NCBI RefSeq assembly: GCF_009760405.1 | Contig: NZ_WRPP01000001.1 | Span: forward strand, 1-64,000 | DNA length: 64,000 nt | Reading direction: 5' to 3' | Source: Nocardia terrae | Lineage (GTDB): Bacteria > Actinomycetota > Actinomycetes > Mycobacteriales > Mycobacteriaceae | Program-made: the position numbers and the translations under genes | In this document: positions 26,529-38,544 of the stretch, one piece after another | Layout: each line of letters begins with the position of its first letter | Position numbering within the stretch: the first letter of the stretch is position 1 | Notes under the pieces: generated by a model | What the model was told of the DNA's origin: nothing | Databases searched by the model: none | What the model saw: the letters and a program-made list of their open reading frames with translations, nothing else

Positions 26529-27120
26529 CCGCGACGACTACGGTTATCCCGTGCGGAAGTGGAGCAGAAAGAACTCCCTGAGCGGGTTGAAACTGCGGTC
26601 GGAGATGGACGCCCACGAGGCGGACGTGCTGCGTTCGCTGGTCGGGGCGGTCACCGGACTGCTCACCGATCGGGCTCGCTCGGCCCCCGAGGACGATCTG
26701 GCGGCCCTCACCGGGCTACAGGTCGGCAACACCGAACCGCCCGACGATCCGCGGCTGGCCCGGCTGCTGCCGGACTTCCACCGGCCCGAACCCGGGTCCC
26801 CCGACGCCGAGCGTGCCGACCTCAACAGCGCGCTGCGCGGCCTGCACGAGCCGGAGATCATCGAGACCAAGGTGGCCGCCGGACTGGTCATCCTGGAAAC
26901 GCTGCCGCCGCAGGGCGGCCGGATCGTCATCACCCCGGAACAGGCCGACGCCTGGCTGACCGCGCTCAACGATGTCCGCCTGGCCCTGGGCACGGCCCTC
27001 GAGATCGACGCCGACACGCCCGACCATTTCTCGGATGACGATCCCCGCGGCCCCAGCCTCGAGGTCTACCACTGGCTGACCTGGATGCAGGACTCGTTGA
27101 TCCAGGCGCTCGCGCCGTAG
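26518..27120 (+). CDS. DUF2017 protein (Rv1332-like)
   Basis: The product is about 200 residues, soluble and helical, with the DUF2017 pattern: VRKWSRKN near the N-terminus, [33 protein letters not shown] (slightly variant) and a final [15 protein letters not shown]. Function is unknown; the fixed place after clpS suggests a link to proteolysis. GTG at 26518 overlaps clpS by 11 bases; GTG at 26551 gives the N-terminus seen in mycobacteria and is equally plausible. Confidence 0.85.
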   Translation: MTTDRDDYGYPVRKWSRKNSLSGLKLRSEMDAHEADVLRSLVGAVTGLLTDRARSAPEDDLAALTGLQVGNTEPPDDPRLARLLPDFHRPEPGSPDAERADLNSALRGLHEPEIIETKVAAGLVILETLPPQGGRIVITPEQADAWLTALNDVRLALGTALEIDADTPDHFSDDDPRGPSLEVYHWLTWMQDSLIQALAP

Positions 27121-27172
27121 GTATCGTGCCGGGACGACCCGAGCGCCCCGCCGGGACACGAAGGGACCTGCC

Positions 27173-28246
<1,074 letters not shown>

Positions 28247-28338
28247 CCGGTTCCACCGGGAATAGCCGCATATTCTCACCTGTTGACGACAGCGTTTCGG
28301 CCGTTCGGCCGGGTCGTGGTGAACGGAAGGATGCGACT

Positions 28339-28764
28339 GTGCTGGTGATCCGGGCAGACCTCGTGGAGGCGATGGTCGCGCATGCGCGCGAGGACCACCC
28401 CGACGAGGCATGCGGCGTCATCGCCGGTCCCGAGGGCTCCGACCGCCCCGAGCGCTTCATTCCCATGATCAATGCCGCGCGCTCGCCCACCTTCTACGAG
28501 TTCGACTCGGGTGAGCAGCTGCGGTTGTGGCGCGAGATGGACGCCGCCGACGAGGAGCCGGTGGTCATCTACCACTCGCACACCGCGACCGAGGCGTACC
28601 CGAGCCGCACCGACATCTCCTTCGCCTCCGAGCCCAACGCTCACTACGTGCTGATCTCCACCCGCGACCCGGAGACCCACGACCTGCGCAGCTACCGGAT
28701 CCTCGAGGGCGTGGTCACCGAGGAGCCGGTCGAGATCGTCCCCGCCTACAGCCAATCCGCCTGA
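28339..28764 (+). CDS. mec: JAMM-type CysO peptidase Mec
   Basis: The 141-residue JAB1/MPN zinc peptidase releases cysteine from the CysO-cysteine adduct in mycobacteria. Active-site residues are Glu23 (DEACGVIAG), His79 and His81 (IYHSHTAT), and the downstream Ser89/Asp92 of YPSRTD. GTG start with a ggaagga site eight bases upstream. It is followed by cysO and cysM, forming the mec-cysO-cysM operon (Rv1334-1336). Because CysO here ends two residues beyond Gly-Gly, this enzyme is also the obvious candidate to trim it. Confidence 0.95.
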   Translation: MLVIRADLVEAMVAHAREDHPDEACGVIAGPEGSDRPERFIPMINAARSPTFYEFDSGEQLRLWREMDAADEEPVVIYHSHTATEAYPSRTDISFASEPNAHYVLISTRDPETHDLRSYRILEGVVTEEPVEIVPAYSQSA

Positions 28765-28796
28765 GCCGCAACGAAACACACAAGGAGTCCCCACTC

Positions 28797-30040
<1,244 letters not shown>

Positions 30041-30060
30041 CCCGGCCATGCCCGACTCCC

Positions 30061-30088
30061 GCGCCCGCTGCGAAAACGCAGCGGGCGC
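30061..30088 (+). terminator. Terminator of the mec-cysO-cysM operon
   Basis: A perfect 12-bp stem gcgcccgctgcg / cgcagcgggcgc with an aaaa loop, 20 bases past the cysM stop. Confidence 0.88.
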
Positions 30089-30574
30089 GCGGCATTTGCG
30101 CGTCGACTCGGTGAAGGATGCCCCGGCCGCCGCCATCCGCGCCGCTGCGGTGCAGCCTCGGCGCGGGCGCATCGGGCAGCGTCATGGGCCGGTTCACGGC
30201 TTGCGAGCCGCCCACTGCGGCACGCCCACAAGGCCGGGCCCGGTGGCGCGGCCGGATTCGACCGATCACCGGATTGTCGATGGTCGCACACACTCGGGCG
30301 ATGCCGGGGCAATGCCGAGGTGGTCCACCTCGGGCTCGATTCCCGCTGCTGCGGAATCTGCGACGTGACGTGAATGCCCAGCCATGTCGTGCCCACCGCT
30401 TGGCGTACGACGACAAGGGACCAGCCACGGGGTCGTGGCGGCGTCGTGCGCTGTGTCGGCTTCAGCAGGATGGGTCTCGAGGGGCGGTGAGGCGGCCGGG
30501 CTCAGGGTATTTCCCGAGGCGGGTGGACAGATGGCGGCGGTAGGCTCGGGGAAGGGCGGCTAGGAGGTCTTGCT
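30089..30574. other. Non-coding gap before the rhomboid gene
   Basis: Nearly 490 bp hold no convincing gene. Several reading frames of 100-260 codons are open on both strands, but their products are Arg/Ala/Pro-rich, without recognisable domains, and mutually overlapping, as expected of high-GC non-coding DNA. A perfect inverted repeat ccgaggtgg-t-ccacctcgg lies at 30315-30333. A taggaggt ribosome site belongs to the next gene. In M. tuberculosis the same gene boundary is short, so the gap may contain decayed sequence. Confidence 0.5.
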
Positions 30575-31273
30575 ATGAGCGGTGGCAGCGGGATGGGGTC
30601 GTTCGATCCGGATCGGATCGCGCGGTTGCAGGGGCAGTTGGCGAAGCCGGGCGGGGGTTCGGCAGGTACGGCTGCTCTGAAGTTGCTGTGGCAGCGGGCC
30701 ATTGCGTTGACATTGGGATTCACGGCGTTGCTGTACGGCGTGGAGGGCGTCAATGTCCTTACCGACAACGCGCTCGACACCAACGGCGGGGTGCGGCCGC
30801 GCAGCGAGGATGGGCTGGTCGGCATCCTGTTCGCGCCTGTGCTGCACGCCAATTGGGGGCACCTGTTCGGGAACACGCTGCCGGTGATCGTGCTCGGGCT
30901 GCTCACGCTGCTGACCGGGATCGGGCGCGGGCTCACCGCGACGGCCATCATCTGGGTGATCGCGGGCTTCGGGCAGTGGCTCACCGCGCCGCCGCACAGT
31001 ATCTCGCTGGGCGCTTCGGTGCTCGTGTTCGGCTGGCTCACATATCTGATCTGCTGGGGCTGGTTCTCCCGGAATGTGTTGCAGATCGCGGTCGGGCTGA
31101 TCGTGCTGGTCCTGTATGGATCGATCTTGCTGGGCGTCCTGCCCGGCAACCCGGAAATCTCTTGGCAAGGACATCTTTTCGGGGCGATAGGTGGAGTGTT
31201 TGCGGGGTGGGTACTCTCTGGGAATGAACGTCGTCATCGTCGTGGGGCTGACGCCGGCCGTCTCGCGTCGTAG
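30575..31273 (+). CDS. Rhomboid-family intramembrane serine protease
   Basis: The 232-residue polytopic protein has six or so helices. The ANWGHLFGNTLPVIVLGLL segment is the conserved second-helix WxHxxxN motif. The catalytic serine lies in SLGASVLVFGW (GxSx rather than the usual GASG), and the catalytic His in ISWQGHLFGAIGG. The C-terminal tail is short and basic. The ATG has a good aggagg site. It corresponds to Rv1337. The murI gene that follows it in M. tuberculosis is not present. Confidence 0.9.
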   Translation: MSGGSGMGSFDPDRIARLQGQLAKPGGGSAGTAALKLLWQRAIALTLGFTALLYGVEGVNVLTDNALDTNGGVRPRSEDGLVGILFAPVLHANWGHLFGNTLPVIVLGLLTLLTGIGRGLTATAIIWVIAGFGQWLTAPPHSISLGASVLVFGWLTYLICWGWFSRNVLQIAVGLIVLVLYGSILLGVLPGNPEISWQGHLFGAIGGVFAGWVLSGNERRHRRGADAGRLAS

Positions 31274-31348
31274 GGGTGACGCTGGACGCGGTCGGCGATT
31301 TGGGGGATCCCTCCTTTGAGTGAGAATGCAGCGTGGCAGCATGGGGGA

Positions 31349-32113
31349 ATGCGCCTCACCGTCCTCGGGTGCTCGGGCAGCGTGTCCGGCCCGGATTCCC
31401 CGGCGTCGGGTTACTTGCTGACCGGCCCGGATATGACACCGACAGTCATCGATTTCGGTCCCGGCGTGCTGGGCGCGCTGCAGCGGCACCTGGATCCCGG
31501 TGAGGTCGACATCTTCCTCACCCACCTGCACGCCGACCACTGCCTGGATTTGCCGGGCCTGCTGGTGTGGCGGCGCTACCACCCGAATCCGCCCTCGGGT
31601 CAGGCCGTCGTCTACGGCCCCACCGACACCTCGCTGCGAATCGGCAACGCGTCGGCGGAGATCGGCGGCGAGACCGACGACTGGTCCGACGTGATCGACA
31701 TGCGGGTCTGGAAGGCGGGCACCCCGACCGCCTTCGGCCCCGGCCACACCGTCGAGGCGCGGCGCATGTTCCACCCGCCGGAGTCCTACGGCCTGCGCAT
31801 CACCACCGCCGCCGGCCGCACTCTGGTCTACACCGGTGACACCGCGCTGTGCGACGAGGTCTTCGAGTTGGCCAGCGGCGCAGACGTTCTGCTCTCCGAG
31901 GCGTCCTGGACCCACGATCCGGCCAACCGTCCGCCGGGCATCCACCTCTCCGGCCACGAGGCGGGCCTGATCGCCGCCCAGGCCGGAGTCGGCGAACTGC
32001 TGCTCACCCACATTCCGCCGTGGACCTCCCGCGAGGACGTGATCGCCGAAGCCAAGGCCGTGTTCTCCGGCCCGGTGCACGCGGTGTCGCCGGGTGAGGT
32101 CTTCGACATCTAG
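31349..32113 (+). CDS. Metallo-beta-lactamase-fold cyclic nucleotide phosphodiesterase (Rv1339-like)
   Basis: The 254-residue product opens with MRLTVLGCSGSVSGPDSPASGYLL and carries the metal motif THLHADHCLDL (HxHxDH), a later GHTVEARRMFHPPES, the bridging Asp of YTGDTALCDE, and HIPPW near the end. This is the atypical class II phosphodiesterase family; M. tuberculosis Rv1339 hydrolyses cAMP and changes antibiotic tolerance. Other relatives are RNase Z-like, but the NucH features favour the nucleotide enzyme. ATG at 31349 is preferred over TTG at 31316. Confidence 0.88.
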   Translation: MRLTVLGCSGSVSGPDSPASGYLLTGPDMTPTVIDFGPGVLGALQRHLDPGEVDIFLTHLHADHCLDLPGLLVWRRYHPNPPSGQAVVYGPTDTSLRIGNASAEIGGETDDWSDVIDMRVWKAGTPTAFGPGHTVEARRMFHPPESYGLRITTAAGRTLVYTGDTALCDEVFELASGADVLLSEASWTHDPANRPPGIHLSGHEAGLIAAQAGVGELLLTHIPPWTSREDVIAEAKAVFSGPVHAVSPGEVFDI

Positions 32114-32167
32114 CCGAGGCGGGGGAGTCGCGGTTACCGGTGGGTCACGGCCCGTTACGCTGTGCGC

Positions 32168-32934
<767 letters not shown>

Positions 32935-32938
<4 letters not shown>

Positions 32939-33543
32939 CCCGCCGTGTCCTGGTCGCCAGCCGCAATGCCAAGAAGCTGAACGAACTGCGCCGCATCCTG
33001 GATGAGGCCGGTGTCGCGGGCATCGAGATCGTCGGGCTGAACGACGTCGAGCCCTACGACGAGGCTCCCGAAACCGCGCCGACCTTCGAGGGCAATGCGC
33101 TCGCCAAGGCCCGCGACGGGTTCGCGGCCACCGGATTGCCCTGCGTCGCAGACGATTCCGGCCTCGAGGTGGACGCTCTCAACGGCATGCCCGGCGTGTT
33201 GTCGGCCCGCTGGTCGGGCACCCACGGCAATGACGCCGCCAACAACGCCCTGCTGCTGGCCCAGCTCGGCGACGTCCCCGACGATCGCCGGGGCGCCCGC
33301 TTCGTCTCCGCCTGCGCCCTGGTCGGCGACGGCGTGGAAGCGGTCGTCCGCGGCGAGTGGCCCGGCGTCATCGGCCGAAAGCCGGTGGGCGACGGCGGTT
33401 TCGGCTACGACCCGCTCTTCTTCCCCGATGGCGGCGACGTGTCCTCCGCCCAGCTCACCCCGGCCGAAAAGGACGCCGCCTCCCACCGCGGCCGCGCCCT
33501 GCGCCAGCTCCTCCCCGCCCTGGCGGCACTCGCCGAGGGCTGA
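32935..33543 (+). CDS. rdgB: Non-canonical purine NTP pyrophosphatase (RdgB/HAM1)
   Basis: The 202-residue house-cleaning enzyme hydrolyses dITP, ITP and XTP to monophosphates, preventing their incorporation into DNA and RNA. Signature pieces are [15 protein letters not shown] (phosphate binding), [31 protein letters not shown] (catalytic Asp and metal ligand) and [12 protein letters not shown]. It overlaps rph by ATGA, so the two are translationally coupled. Rv1341 homologue. Confidence 0.96.
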
Positions 33544-33698
33544 GTTCGCCCGCGCAGCGCAAGAATTCAGGGTTGGGACCGATGTCCCGGCCCTCGATCC
33601 GGTCGGCATGTGGCAGCTCGGTCGCTCGGATGACGAGGGTGGCGGGATGGCGGGTGAAACCGATGACCCGCCGTCGCGACTCACGCCCGCGAAACGAC

Positions 33699-33729
33699 CG
33701 CGCCCCGCCGATTCCTCGGCGGGGCGCGG
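33699..33729. terminator. Bidirectional terminator
   Basis: The stem ccgcgccccgccg / cggcggggcgcgg with loop attcct and a ttttcg tail lies between the convergent rdgB and DUF3817 genes. The preceding 33544-33698 shows no feature. Confidence 0.87.
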
Positions 33730-33743
33730 TTTTCGCTTGTGCG

Positions 33744-34151
33744 TCAGAGGCCGAAGGTGGCCTTCACGTCGCGGGTGCGGTAGTGCTCGAAGAAGAACGA
33801 GGCGAACGGGATCGTGCCGGCCAGGCAGGTGAAGGCCGTGGTCGACGGCTTCCAGCGGGCCTTGATGCCGAGGTCGATGGTGAAGACCAGGTAGATCATG
33901 TAGAAGATGCCGTGCACCTGGCCGATGTAGAACAGCCAGTGCGGGGCGGAGTGGCTGTCGTCGAGGAGCAGGTACTTGTAGACCATCTCGCCGCAGAGGA
34001 CCAGCAGCCAGACACCGGTGATGTAGGCCAGCGCGCGGTAGCGGGTGAGGGCGCCGCGGATCTTCTCGGGCGCGGCGGCACCGAGCGGGCGGGGAGCCAG
34101 TGTGGTCTCACCGGCGACGGGGGACGGTGCGGAGTTGTCGCGGGTGCTCAA
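33744..34151 (-). CDS. DUF3817 membrane protein (Rv1342c-like)
   Basis: The product is 135 residues with three membrane helices. The DUF3817 core is ALAYITGVWLLVLCGEMVYKYL, then YIGQVHGIFYMIYLVFTIDL with the conserved HG, then GTIPFASFFFEHYR. A 40-residue Ala/Pro-rich N-terminus precedes it. Function is unknown. The start is a TTG overlapping the upstream gene's stop (TTGA), so it is coupled to the LprD-like gene. It is a paralogue of the protein at 6167-6547. Confidence 0.83.
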   Translation of the reverse strand: MSTRDNSAPSPVAGETTLAPRPLGAAAPEKIRGALTRYRALAYITGVWLLVLCGEMVYKYLLLDDSHSAPHWLFYIGQVHGIFYMIYLVFTIDLGIKARWKPSTTAFTCLAGTIPFASFFFEHYRTRDVKATFGL

Positions 34152-34603
34152 CCGGCGCTCCTCTCGATGTGGTGCAGCCCGGCGTCACGGACCTTCTCGT
34201 CCATGTCCTGGGCATGCAGTTCGGCCAGGTACCTGTTGTATTCGGCGAGCTCGGGATCATCGTCCTTCGCGGCCTTGGGGCGTTCCGGCAGGATGCCCGC
34301 CGGAATCTCGCGCGGCGCCGCCGCTTTCGGCCGACGCGGCCGGGCGGTGGGTGCGCTCGGCGTGGCCTCGACCTCTTCGGAGACCGGGTGCTCCCCGGCT
34401 TCCTTCTCCAGACGCATGAAGCGGACGTAAGCCCACACCACGAATCCGGCGAAGAGCGGCCATTGCAGCGCGTATCCGAGATTCTGATACGTGCCGCTGC
34501 CCGCTTCGAACCGGGTCCACTGCCAGTAGCCCAGTCCCAGGCACGCCAGGAAGGCCACGATCACGAAGATAATCAGGGCCGGACGGCGACGGGGAGCGGA
34601 CAC
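34148..34603 (-). CDS. LprD-like two-helix membrane protein (Rv1343c-like)
   Basis: The product is about 151 residues. Two membrane helices occupy residues about 9-26 (ALIIFVIVAFLACLGLGYW) and 44-62, with the family segment YWQWTRF...YQNLGYALQWPLFAGFVVWAY between them. A cytoplasmic Pro-rich stretch leads to the conserved EIPAGILPERPK and DPELAEYNRYLAEL. It has been called lipoprotein LprD in mycobacteria, but the cysteine context FLAC is a poor lipobox here. GTG at 34603 fits the family start; GTG at 34612 adds three residues. Confidence 0.8.
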   Translation of the reverse strand: MSAPRRRPALIIFVIVAFLACLGLGYWQWTRFEAGSGTYQNLGYALQWPLFAGFVVWAYVRFMRLEKEAGEHPVSEEVEATPSAPTARPRRPKAAAPREIPAGILPERPKAAKDDDPELAEYNRYLAELHAQDMDEKVRDAGLHHIERSAG

Positions 34604-34623
34604 GACCTCCACGGTACCTGGGG

Positions 34624-34640
34624 ACTACGCACTGCGTAGT
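34624..34640. promoter_or_regulatory. Inverted repeat upstream of the LprD-like gene
   Basis: A perfect 8-bp inverted repeat actacgca-c-tgcgtagt lies 20 bp upstream of the chosen start codon. It could be an operator or part of the leader. No regulator is known for it. Confidence 0.4.
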
Positions 34641-34653
34641 AGGTGGGTAATAG

Positions 34654-34687
34654 AAGGCCCGCCGCACCAAAAGGTGCGGCGGGCCTT
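34654..34687. terminator. Terminator downstream of the SDR gene
   Basis: A perfect 15-bp stem aaggcccgccgcacc / ggtgcggcgggcctt with an aaaa loop lies after the minus-strand SDR gene. Confidence 0.88.
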
Positions 34688-34710
34688 CCTGACGAGCGGG
34701 GAATGAGCGG

Positions 34711-35586
34711 TCAGAACTTGTATGTGACGCCGGTCAAACGCTCGGACTCTTCCCACAGCCGGCGCTGCAGTTCCCGATCCTGGGAGATCTTGCTCGACGG
34801 CGACGGCTCGACCGGGCCCTGGCTGCCGAACCAGCGGGTCGGGCCCCAGTAGATGTTCGGGTCGGCGTCGGTCTCGGTCGCCGCGAACAGCGAGGAGTAG
34901 GCCGCGTGGTACGGGGACTGGCCGACGATCTTGATGAACGGCTTGGAGATCTTGTCGAGGGGGGTTTCGGTGCGCGCGAACAGGTCGGTCGCCGAGACGC
35001 CCGGGTGCACGGCGTAGGAGCGCTTGGGCGAACCCGCGGCCTCGAGCCGGTGCTGCAGCTCGCGGGCGAACATGAGGTTCGACAGCTTCGACTGGGCGTA
35101 GGCGAGATTGCGCTGGTAGCGGCGGTTCTCGTAGTTGAGGTCGTCGATCCACAGCTTGGGGGTCTGCTTGTGGGCGATCGAGGCCAGCGACACCACCCGG
35201 TCGCGGATCTTGTCCAGCAGCAGGCCGGTCAGCGCGAAGTGTCCGAGATGGTTGACGCCCCACTGGGTTTCGAACCCGTCCTCGGTCCGCGAGAACGGAA
35301 TGTTCATCAGGCCCGCGTTATTGATGAGCACGTCGAATTCGCCCTGGCTGTCGGCGAACTTCCGCACCGAGGCGAGATCGGCCAGGTCCAGCGCCGCGAC
35401 CCGCACGTCACCGTCGATGCGGTCGGCCACCTCCTGCGCCTTGGCGGCATTGCGGCAGGCCATGATCACGGTGGCGCCCTTGCTCGCGAGCACCTTGGTG
35501 GTCTGCTCGCCGAGTCCGCCGTTCGCGCCGGTGATCACGAAGGTGCGCCCGGACTGGTCCGTGATTTCGCTGGGCTTCCATGCCAT
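34711..35586 (-). CDS. Short-chain dehydrogenase/reductase
   Basis: The 291-residue SDR has the cofactor loop TGANGGLGEQT (TGxxxGxG), an Arg after beta-2 (MACRN) favouring NADP, the NNAG structural motif (VLINNAGLM) and the catalytic Ser with Tyr-x-x-x-Lys (YAQSKLSN). It most resembles retinol-dehydrogenase/WW-domain-oxidoreductase-type actinobacterial SDRs; the substrate is unknown. The ATG at 35586 has an aggt site. It is divergent from a TetR gene, a common regulator-target arrangement. Confidence 0.9.
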   Translation of the reverse strand: MAWKPSEITDQSGRTFVITGANGGLGEQTTKVLASKGATVIMACRNAAKAQEVADRIDGDVRVAALDLADLASVRKFADSQGEFDVLINNAGLMNIPFSRTEDGFETQWGVNHLGHFALTGLLLDKIRDRVVSLASIAHKQTPKLWIDDLNYENRRYQRNLAYAQSKLSNLMFARELQHRLEAAGSPKRSYAVHPGVSATDLFARTETPLDKISKPFIKIVGQSPYHAAYSSLFAATETDADPNIYWGPTRWFGSQGPVEPSPSSKISQDRELQRRLWEESERLTGVTYKF

Positions 35587-35622
35587 GGCTGTTGACCTCA
35601 CAATTCGAGTCGTTTGTTCGAC

Positions 35623-35638
35623 CTTACTTCAGAGTAAG
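35623..35638. promoter_or_regulatory. Inverted repeat in the SDR-TetR divergent promoter
   Basis: The repeat cttact-tcag-agtaag lies midway between the divergent SDR and TetR start codons (gap 35587-35708). Position and symmetry suit a TetR-family operator, though the arms are only 6 bp. Confidence 0.5.
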
Positions 35639-35672
35639 TTCCGGCGATACCCCGGAGTCCCAGACGGGAAAC

Positions 35673-35702
35673 TTGTGACAGTCATAAAAAGATGTTGATA
35701 AT
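35673..35702 (+). promoter_or_regulatory. Probable promoter of the TetR gene (leaderless)
   Basis: A ttgtga -35 element and a gataat -10 element are separated by 18 bp. The -10 ends 6 bp before the ATG at 35709, so transcription would start at or next to the start codon. No Shine-Dalgarno is visible, in keeping with a leaderless mRNA, which is common in this phylum. Confidence 0.6.
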
Positions 35703-35708
35703 GAGTTT

Positions 35709-36365
35709 ATGACATCCTCGCCGACCGGCGTGCCACTGGGCCTGCGCGAGCGCAAGAAGCTGCAGACCAGGCAGAACATCTCGAACACCGCGACCCGGCT
35801 GTTCATGGACCGCGGCTACGACAATGTCACCATCGCCGAGATCGCGGAGGCGGCCGAGGTCGCCAAGATGACGGTCACGAACTACTTCCCGCGCAAGGAA
35901 GACCTGGTGCTGGATATTCACGACGTCTTCGTCGCGGGCCCGGCGGACACCGTGCGGCAGCGGCGGCCGGGGGAGTCGGCGCTGGCCGCGCTGCGTCGCG
36001 CCTACCTGGCCGCGGCCGCGTCGAAGGATGCCGTGCTGGCGGGTTTCTCGGGGCCCGATTTCGCGGCCCTGATCACCGGCAGCCCCGCGCTGGTCGCGCG
36101 CCTGCGGGAGTTCCACGAGGATCGCGAGCGCCTGCTGGCCGCCGTGCTCGCCGAGGAAACCGGTTCTCCGGCAGATGATTTCACCGCCCGGGTGGCGGCC
36201 GCGCTGTTGGGTGGCGTGCATCGGACCCTGTTCGACGAGGTGCTGGTCCGCACGGTCGCCGGGGAGTCGAACGAGGCCATCGCGGCCGTGCTGGCGCAGC
36301 GCGTGACGGCCGCCTTCGACACCCTGGAACCGGCGCTGGGCGGCTACGCGGTGCGGACGAACTGA
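35709..36365 (+). CDS. TetR-family transcriptional regulator
   Basis: The 218-residue protein has an N-terminal helix-turn-helix (ISNTATRLFMDRGYDNVTIAEIAEAAEVAKMTVTNYFPRKEDL in substance, about residues 20-65) and an all-alpha ligand-binding C-terminus. The Phe-Pro-Arg-Lys-Glu end of the recognition helix is typical TetR. It is divergent from the SDR gene and 76 bp upstream of an MFS efflux gene, so it may control both. The ligand is not predictable. Confidence 0.92.
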   Translation: MTSSPTGVPLGLRERKKLQTRQNISNTATRLFMDRGYDNVTIAEIAEAAEVAKMTVTNYFPRKEDLVLDIHDVFVAGPADTVRQRRPGESALAALRRAYLAAAASKDAVLAGFSGPDFAALITGSPALVARLREFHEDRERLLAAVLAEETGSPADDFTARVAAALLGGVHRTLFDEVLVRTVAGESNEAIAAVLAQRVTAAFDTLEPALGGYAVRTN

Positions 36366-36441
36366 TCGGTCGCTCCGCCTGATTGCCCGGTTTGCCGTGT
36401 CGTTGCCAGATCTTCGCTGGTGAGCGCAACATACTGGGCCG

Positions 36442-38481
36442 ATGACCGGTGCCAGCGCCACCGCCGAGAAGCCCGCCGCGCCACAACCCTTGAGCAAGGC
36501 GCGCAGAAACGTCATCTTCGGAACCGTCGCCCTGGGCATGCTCATGGCCGCGCTCGATTCCACCATCGTCTCCACCGCCCTGCCGACCATCGTGGCGGAC
36601 CTGGGCGGAGCCGGGCACATGGCCTGGGTGGTCACCTCGTACCTGGTGGCCGAGGCCATCGCCACCGCGCTGGCCGGAAAATTCGGTGACCTGTTCGGCC
36701 GCAAGCTGGTGTTCCAGATCAGTGGTGCGATCTTCATCATCGGCTCGATGATCGCCGGGCTCGCGCACGGCATGACGCTGCTCATCTTCGCCCGCGCCAT
36801 CCAGGGCCTGGGCGCGGGTGGGCTCATGGTCACCTCGATGGCCCTGATCGCCGACGTCATCCCGCTGCGCGAGCGCGGCAAGTACCAGGGCGCACTGGGC
36901 GCGGTCTTCGGCATCACCACGGTCATCGGCCCGACGCTGGGCGGACTGTTCACCGACCACCTGAGCTGGCGCTGGTGCTTCTACGTCAACGTCCCCCTCG
37001 CCATCGTCATGATCGCGCTGGCGGCCCGGACGATTCCGATGACGAAGTCGATCGTCAAGCCGATCGTCGACTATCTGGGCATCGCGCTGATCGCGGTCGG
37101 CGTCACCTGCCTGATCCTCGGATTGGAGTGGGGCGGACAGGAATACGCCTGGGGCTCGTCGACGATCATCGGATTGTTCGTGGCCGCGGCCGTGCTCATG
37201 ACGACCTTCGTGTTCGCGGAGTTCCGCGCCCGGGAACCGATGCTGCCCATGCACCTGTTCCGCAGCAATGTCTTCACCGTGTGCTCGATCCTGAGCTTCA
37301 TCGTCGGCTTCGCCATGCTGGGCGCGATGACCTATCTGCCCGCGTATCTGCAATACGTGGAGGGTGTTTCGGCGACCGCGTCGGGGGTGCGCACGCTGCC
37401 GCTGGTGGTCGGGCTGTTCTTCACCTCCATCCTGTCCGGCAATATCGTCGGGAAGACGGGGCAGTACAAGATCTTTCCGATCCTGGGCTGCGCGGTCATG
37501 GCGGTGGGCCTGTACCTCATGTCGACCATGGGGGCGCACACCAGTTTCTGGGTCATGTCGCTGTACATGCTGATCCTGGGCCTGGGCATCGGTCTGGCGA
37601 TGCAGGTGCTGACCATCGCGGTGCAGAACAGCGTCCCCTACGTCGATCTGGGCACCGCCACCTCCGGGGTGACCTTCTTCCGGACCATCGGCAGCGCCTT
37701 CGGCACCACGGTGTTCGGCACCCTCTACTCGAACCAGCTCCGCCCGAATCTGCAAGCGGCACTGATCGAATCACGCGTGCCGCCGGAGGTGGCGCAGAAT
37801 CCGTCGATGCTGCGGGATCTGCCGAAGGCGCAGGCCGCGCCGATCGTGCAGGCGTACGCGGACTCCATCGATTTCGTGTTCCGCTGGGTGGTGCCGGTGG
37901 CGCTGCTCGGCTTCGTGGTGGCGTTCTTCCTGAAACAGGTCAAGCTGCGCGACAGCGCCCGGGCCGAGGCCACCGATGTGGGGGAGCAGTTCTCGATGCC
38001 CGACTCCGCCGACCGGCTGGTGCAGTTGGAGCGGTCCATCGCCCGCGTGCTGCGCAAGCTGCGCGACAATGCCGTCCCGGATCCGGGAATCCTTGCCGCG
38101 GCGGGCAGTTCGCTCGGCCGGGACGAGGCGTGGGCGCTGGGTCAGGTGCGCATGTACAACCGCCTGCGCGGCACCGCCACCCTCGACGACATCGCCCGAA
38201 CCCATTGGATCCCCGCCGAACTGATCGGACCGGTCTACGACAAGGCCGAACGCGACGGGCTGCTGCGCCGCGACGGTGACGAGCTCGCCCTCACCGACAA
38301 GGGCGTCGCCGAGGTCGACCGGGTGCGCGGCGCGTGGAAGCGGTGGCTCGAATCCCAGCTCACCGACTGGGATTCCACCGATCCGGCCGATCGCGCGCTG
38401 CTGGACCAGGCCATGGACAATATCGCCGCCAAGCTCCTCGACGAGGCCGATCGACCCGACGCGCTGCCGGTCGGCCGCTGA
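36442..38481 (+). CDS. DHA2-family MFS exporter with C-terminal winged-helix-like domain
   Basis: The 679-residue product has 14 predicted helices. TM1 has [14 protein letters not shown] (DHA2 motif D1), the loop 2-3 motif is [10 protein letters not shown], motif C is [18 protein letters not shown], and ends by about residue 505 at VAFFLKQVK. After it a cytosolic extension of about 150 residues includes [41 protein letters not shown] and [22 protein letters not shown], reading like a MarR-type winged helix. It probably exports drugs or lipids by proton antiport. Preceded by TetR. Confidence 0.92.
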   Translation: MTGASATAEKPAAPQPLSKARRNVIFGTVALGMLMAALDSTIVSTALPTIVADLGGAGHMAWVVTSYLVAEAIATALAGKFGDLFGRKLVFQISGAIFIIGSMIAGLAHGMTLLIFARAIQGLGAGGLMVTSMALIADVIPLRERGKYQGALGAVFGITTVIGPTLGGLFTDHLSWRWCFYVNVPLAIVMIALAARTIPMTKSIVKPIVDYLGIALIAVGVTCLILGLEWGGQEYAWGSSTIIGLFVAAAVLMTTFVFAEFRAREPMLPMHLFRSNVFTVCSILSFIVGFAMLGAMTYLPAYLQYVEGVSATASGVRTLPLVVGLFFTSILSGNIVGKTGQYKIFPILGCAVMAVGLYLMSTMGAHTSFWVMSLYMLILGLGIGLAMQVLTIAVQNSVPYVDLGTATSGVTFFRTIGSAFGTTVFGTLYSNQLRPNLQAALIESRVPPEVAQNPSMLRDLPKAQAAPIVQAYADSIDFVFRWVVPVALLGFVVAFFLKQVKLRDSARAEATDVGEQFSMPDSADRLVQLERSIARVLRKLRDNAVPDPGILAAAGSSLGRDEAWALGQVRMYNRLRGTATLDDIARTHWIPAELIGPVYDKAERDGLLRRDGDELALTDKGVAEVDRVRGAWKRWLESQLTDWDSTDPADRALLDQAMDNIAAKLLDEADRPDALPVGR

Positions 38482-38485
38482 GCGA

Positions 38486-38528
38486 GGAACAACGCCCGCC
38501 GCGAGCGACTCGCGACGGGCATTGTTCC
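38486..38528. terminator. Bidirectional terminator
   Basis: A long stem with two single mismatches, ggaacaa-c-gcccg-c-cgcgag paired with its complement, encloses a cga loop. It lies between the convergent MFS and FAD monooxygenase genes. Confidence 0.87.
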
Positions 38529-38544
38529 GCACAGGGTTTCGTGA

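Noticed and set aside
30089..30574. Several overlapping frames of 100-260 codons in the gap before the rhomboid gene
   Set aside because: Arg/Pro/Ala-rich, overlapping on both strands, without ribosome sites or recognisable motifs. I treated the gap as non-coding.
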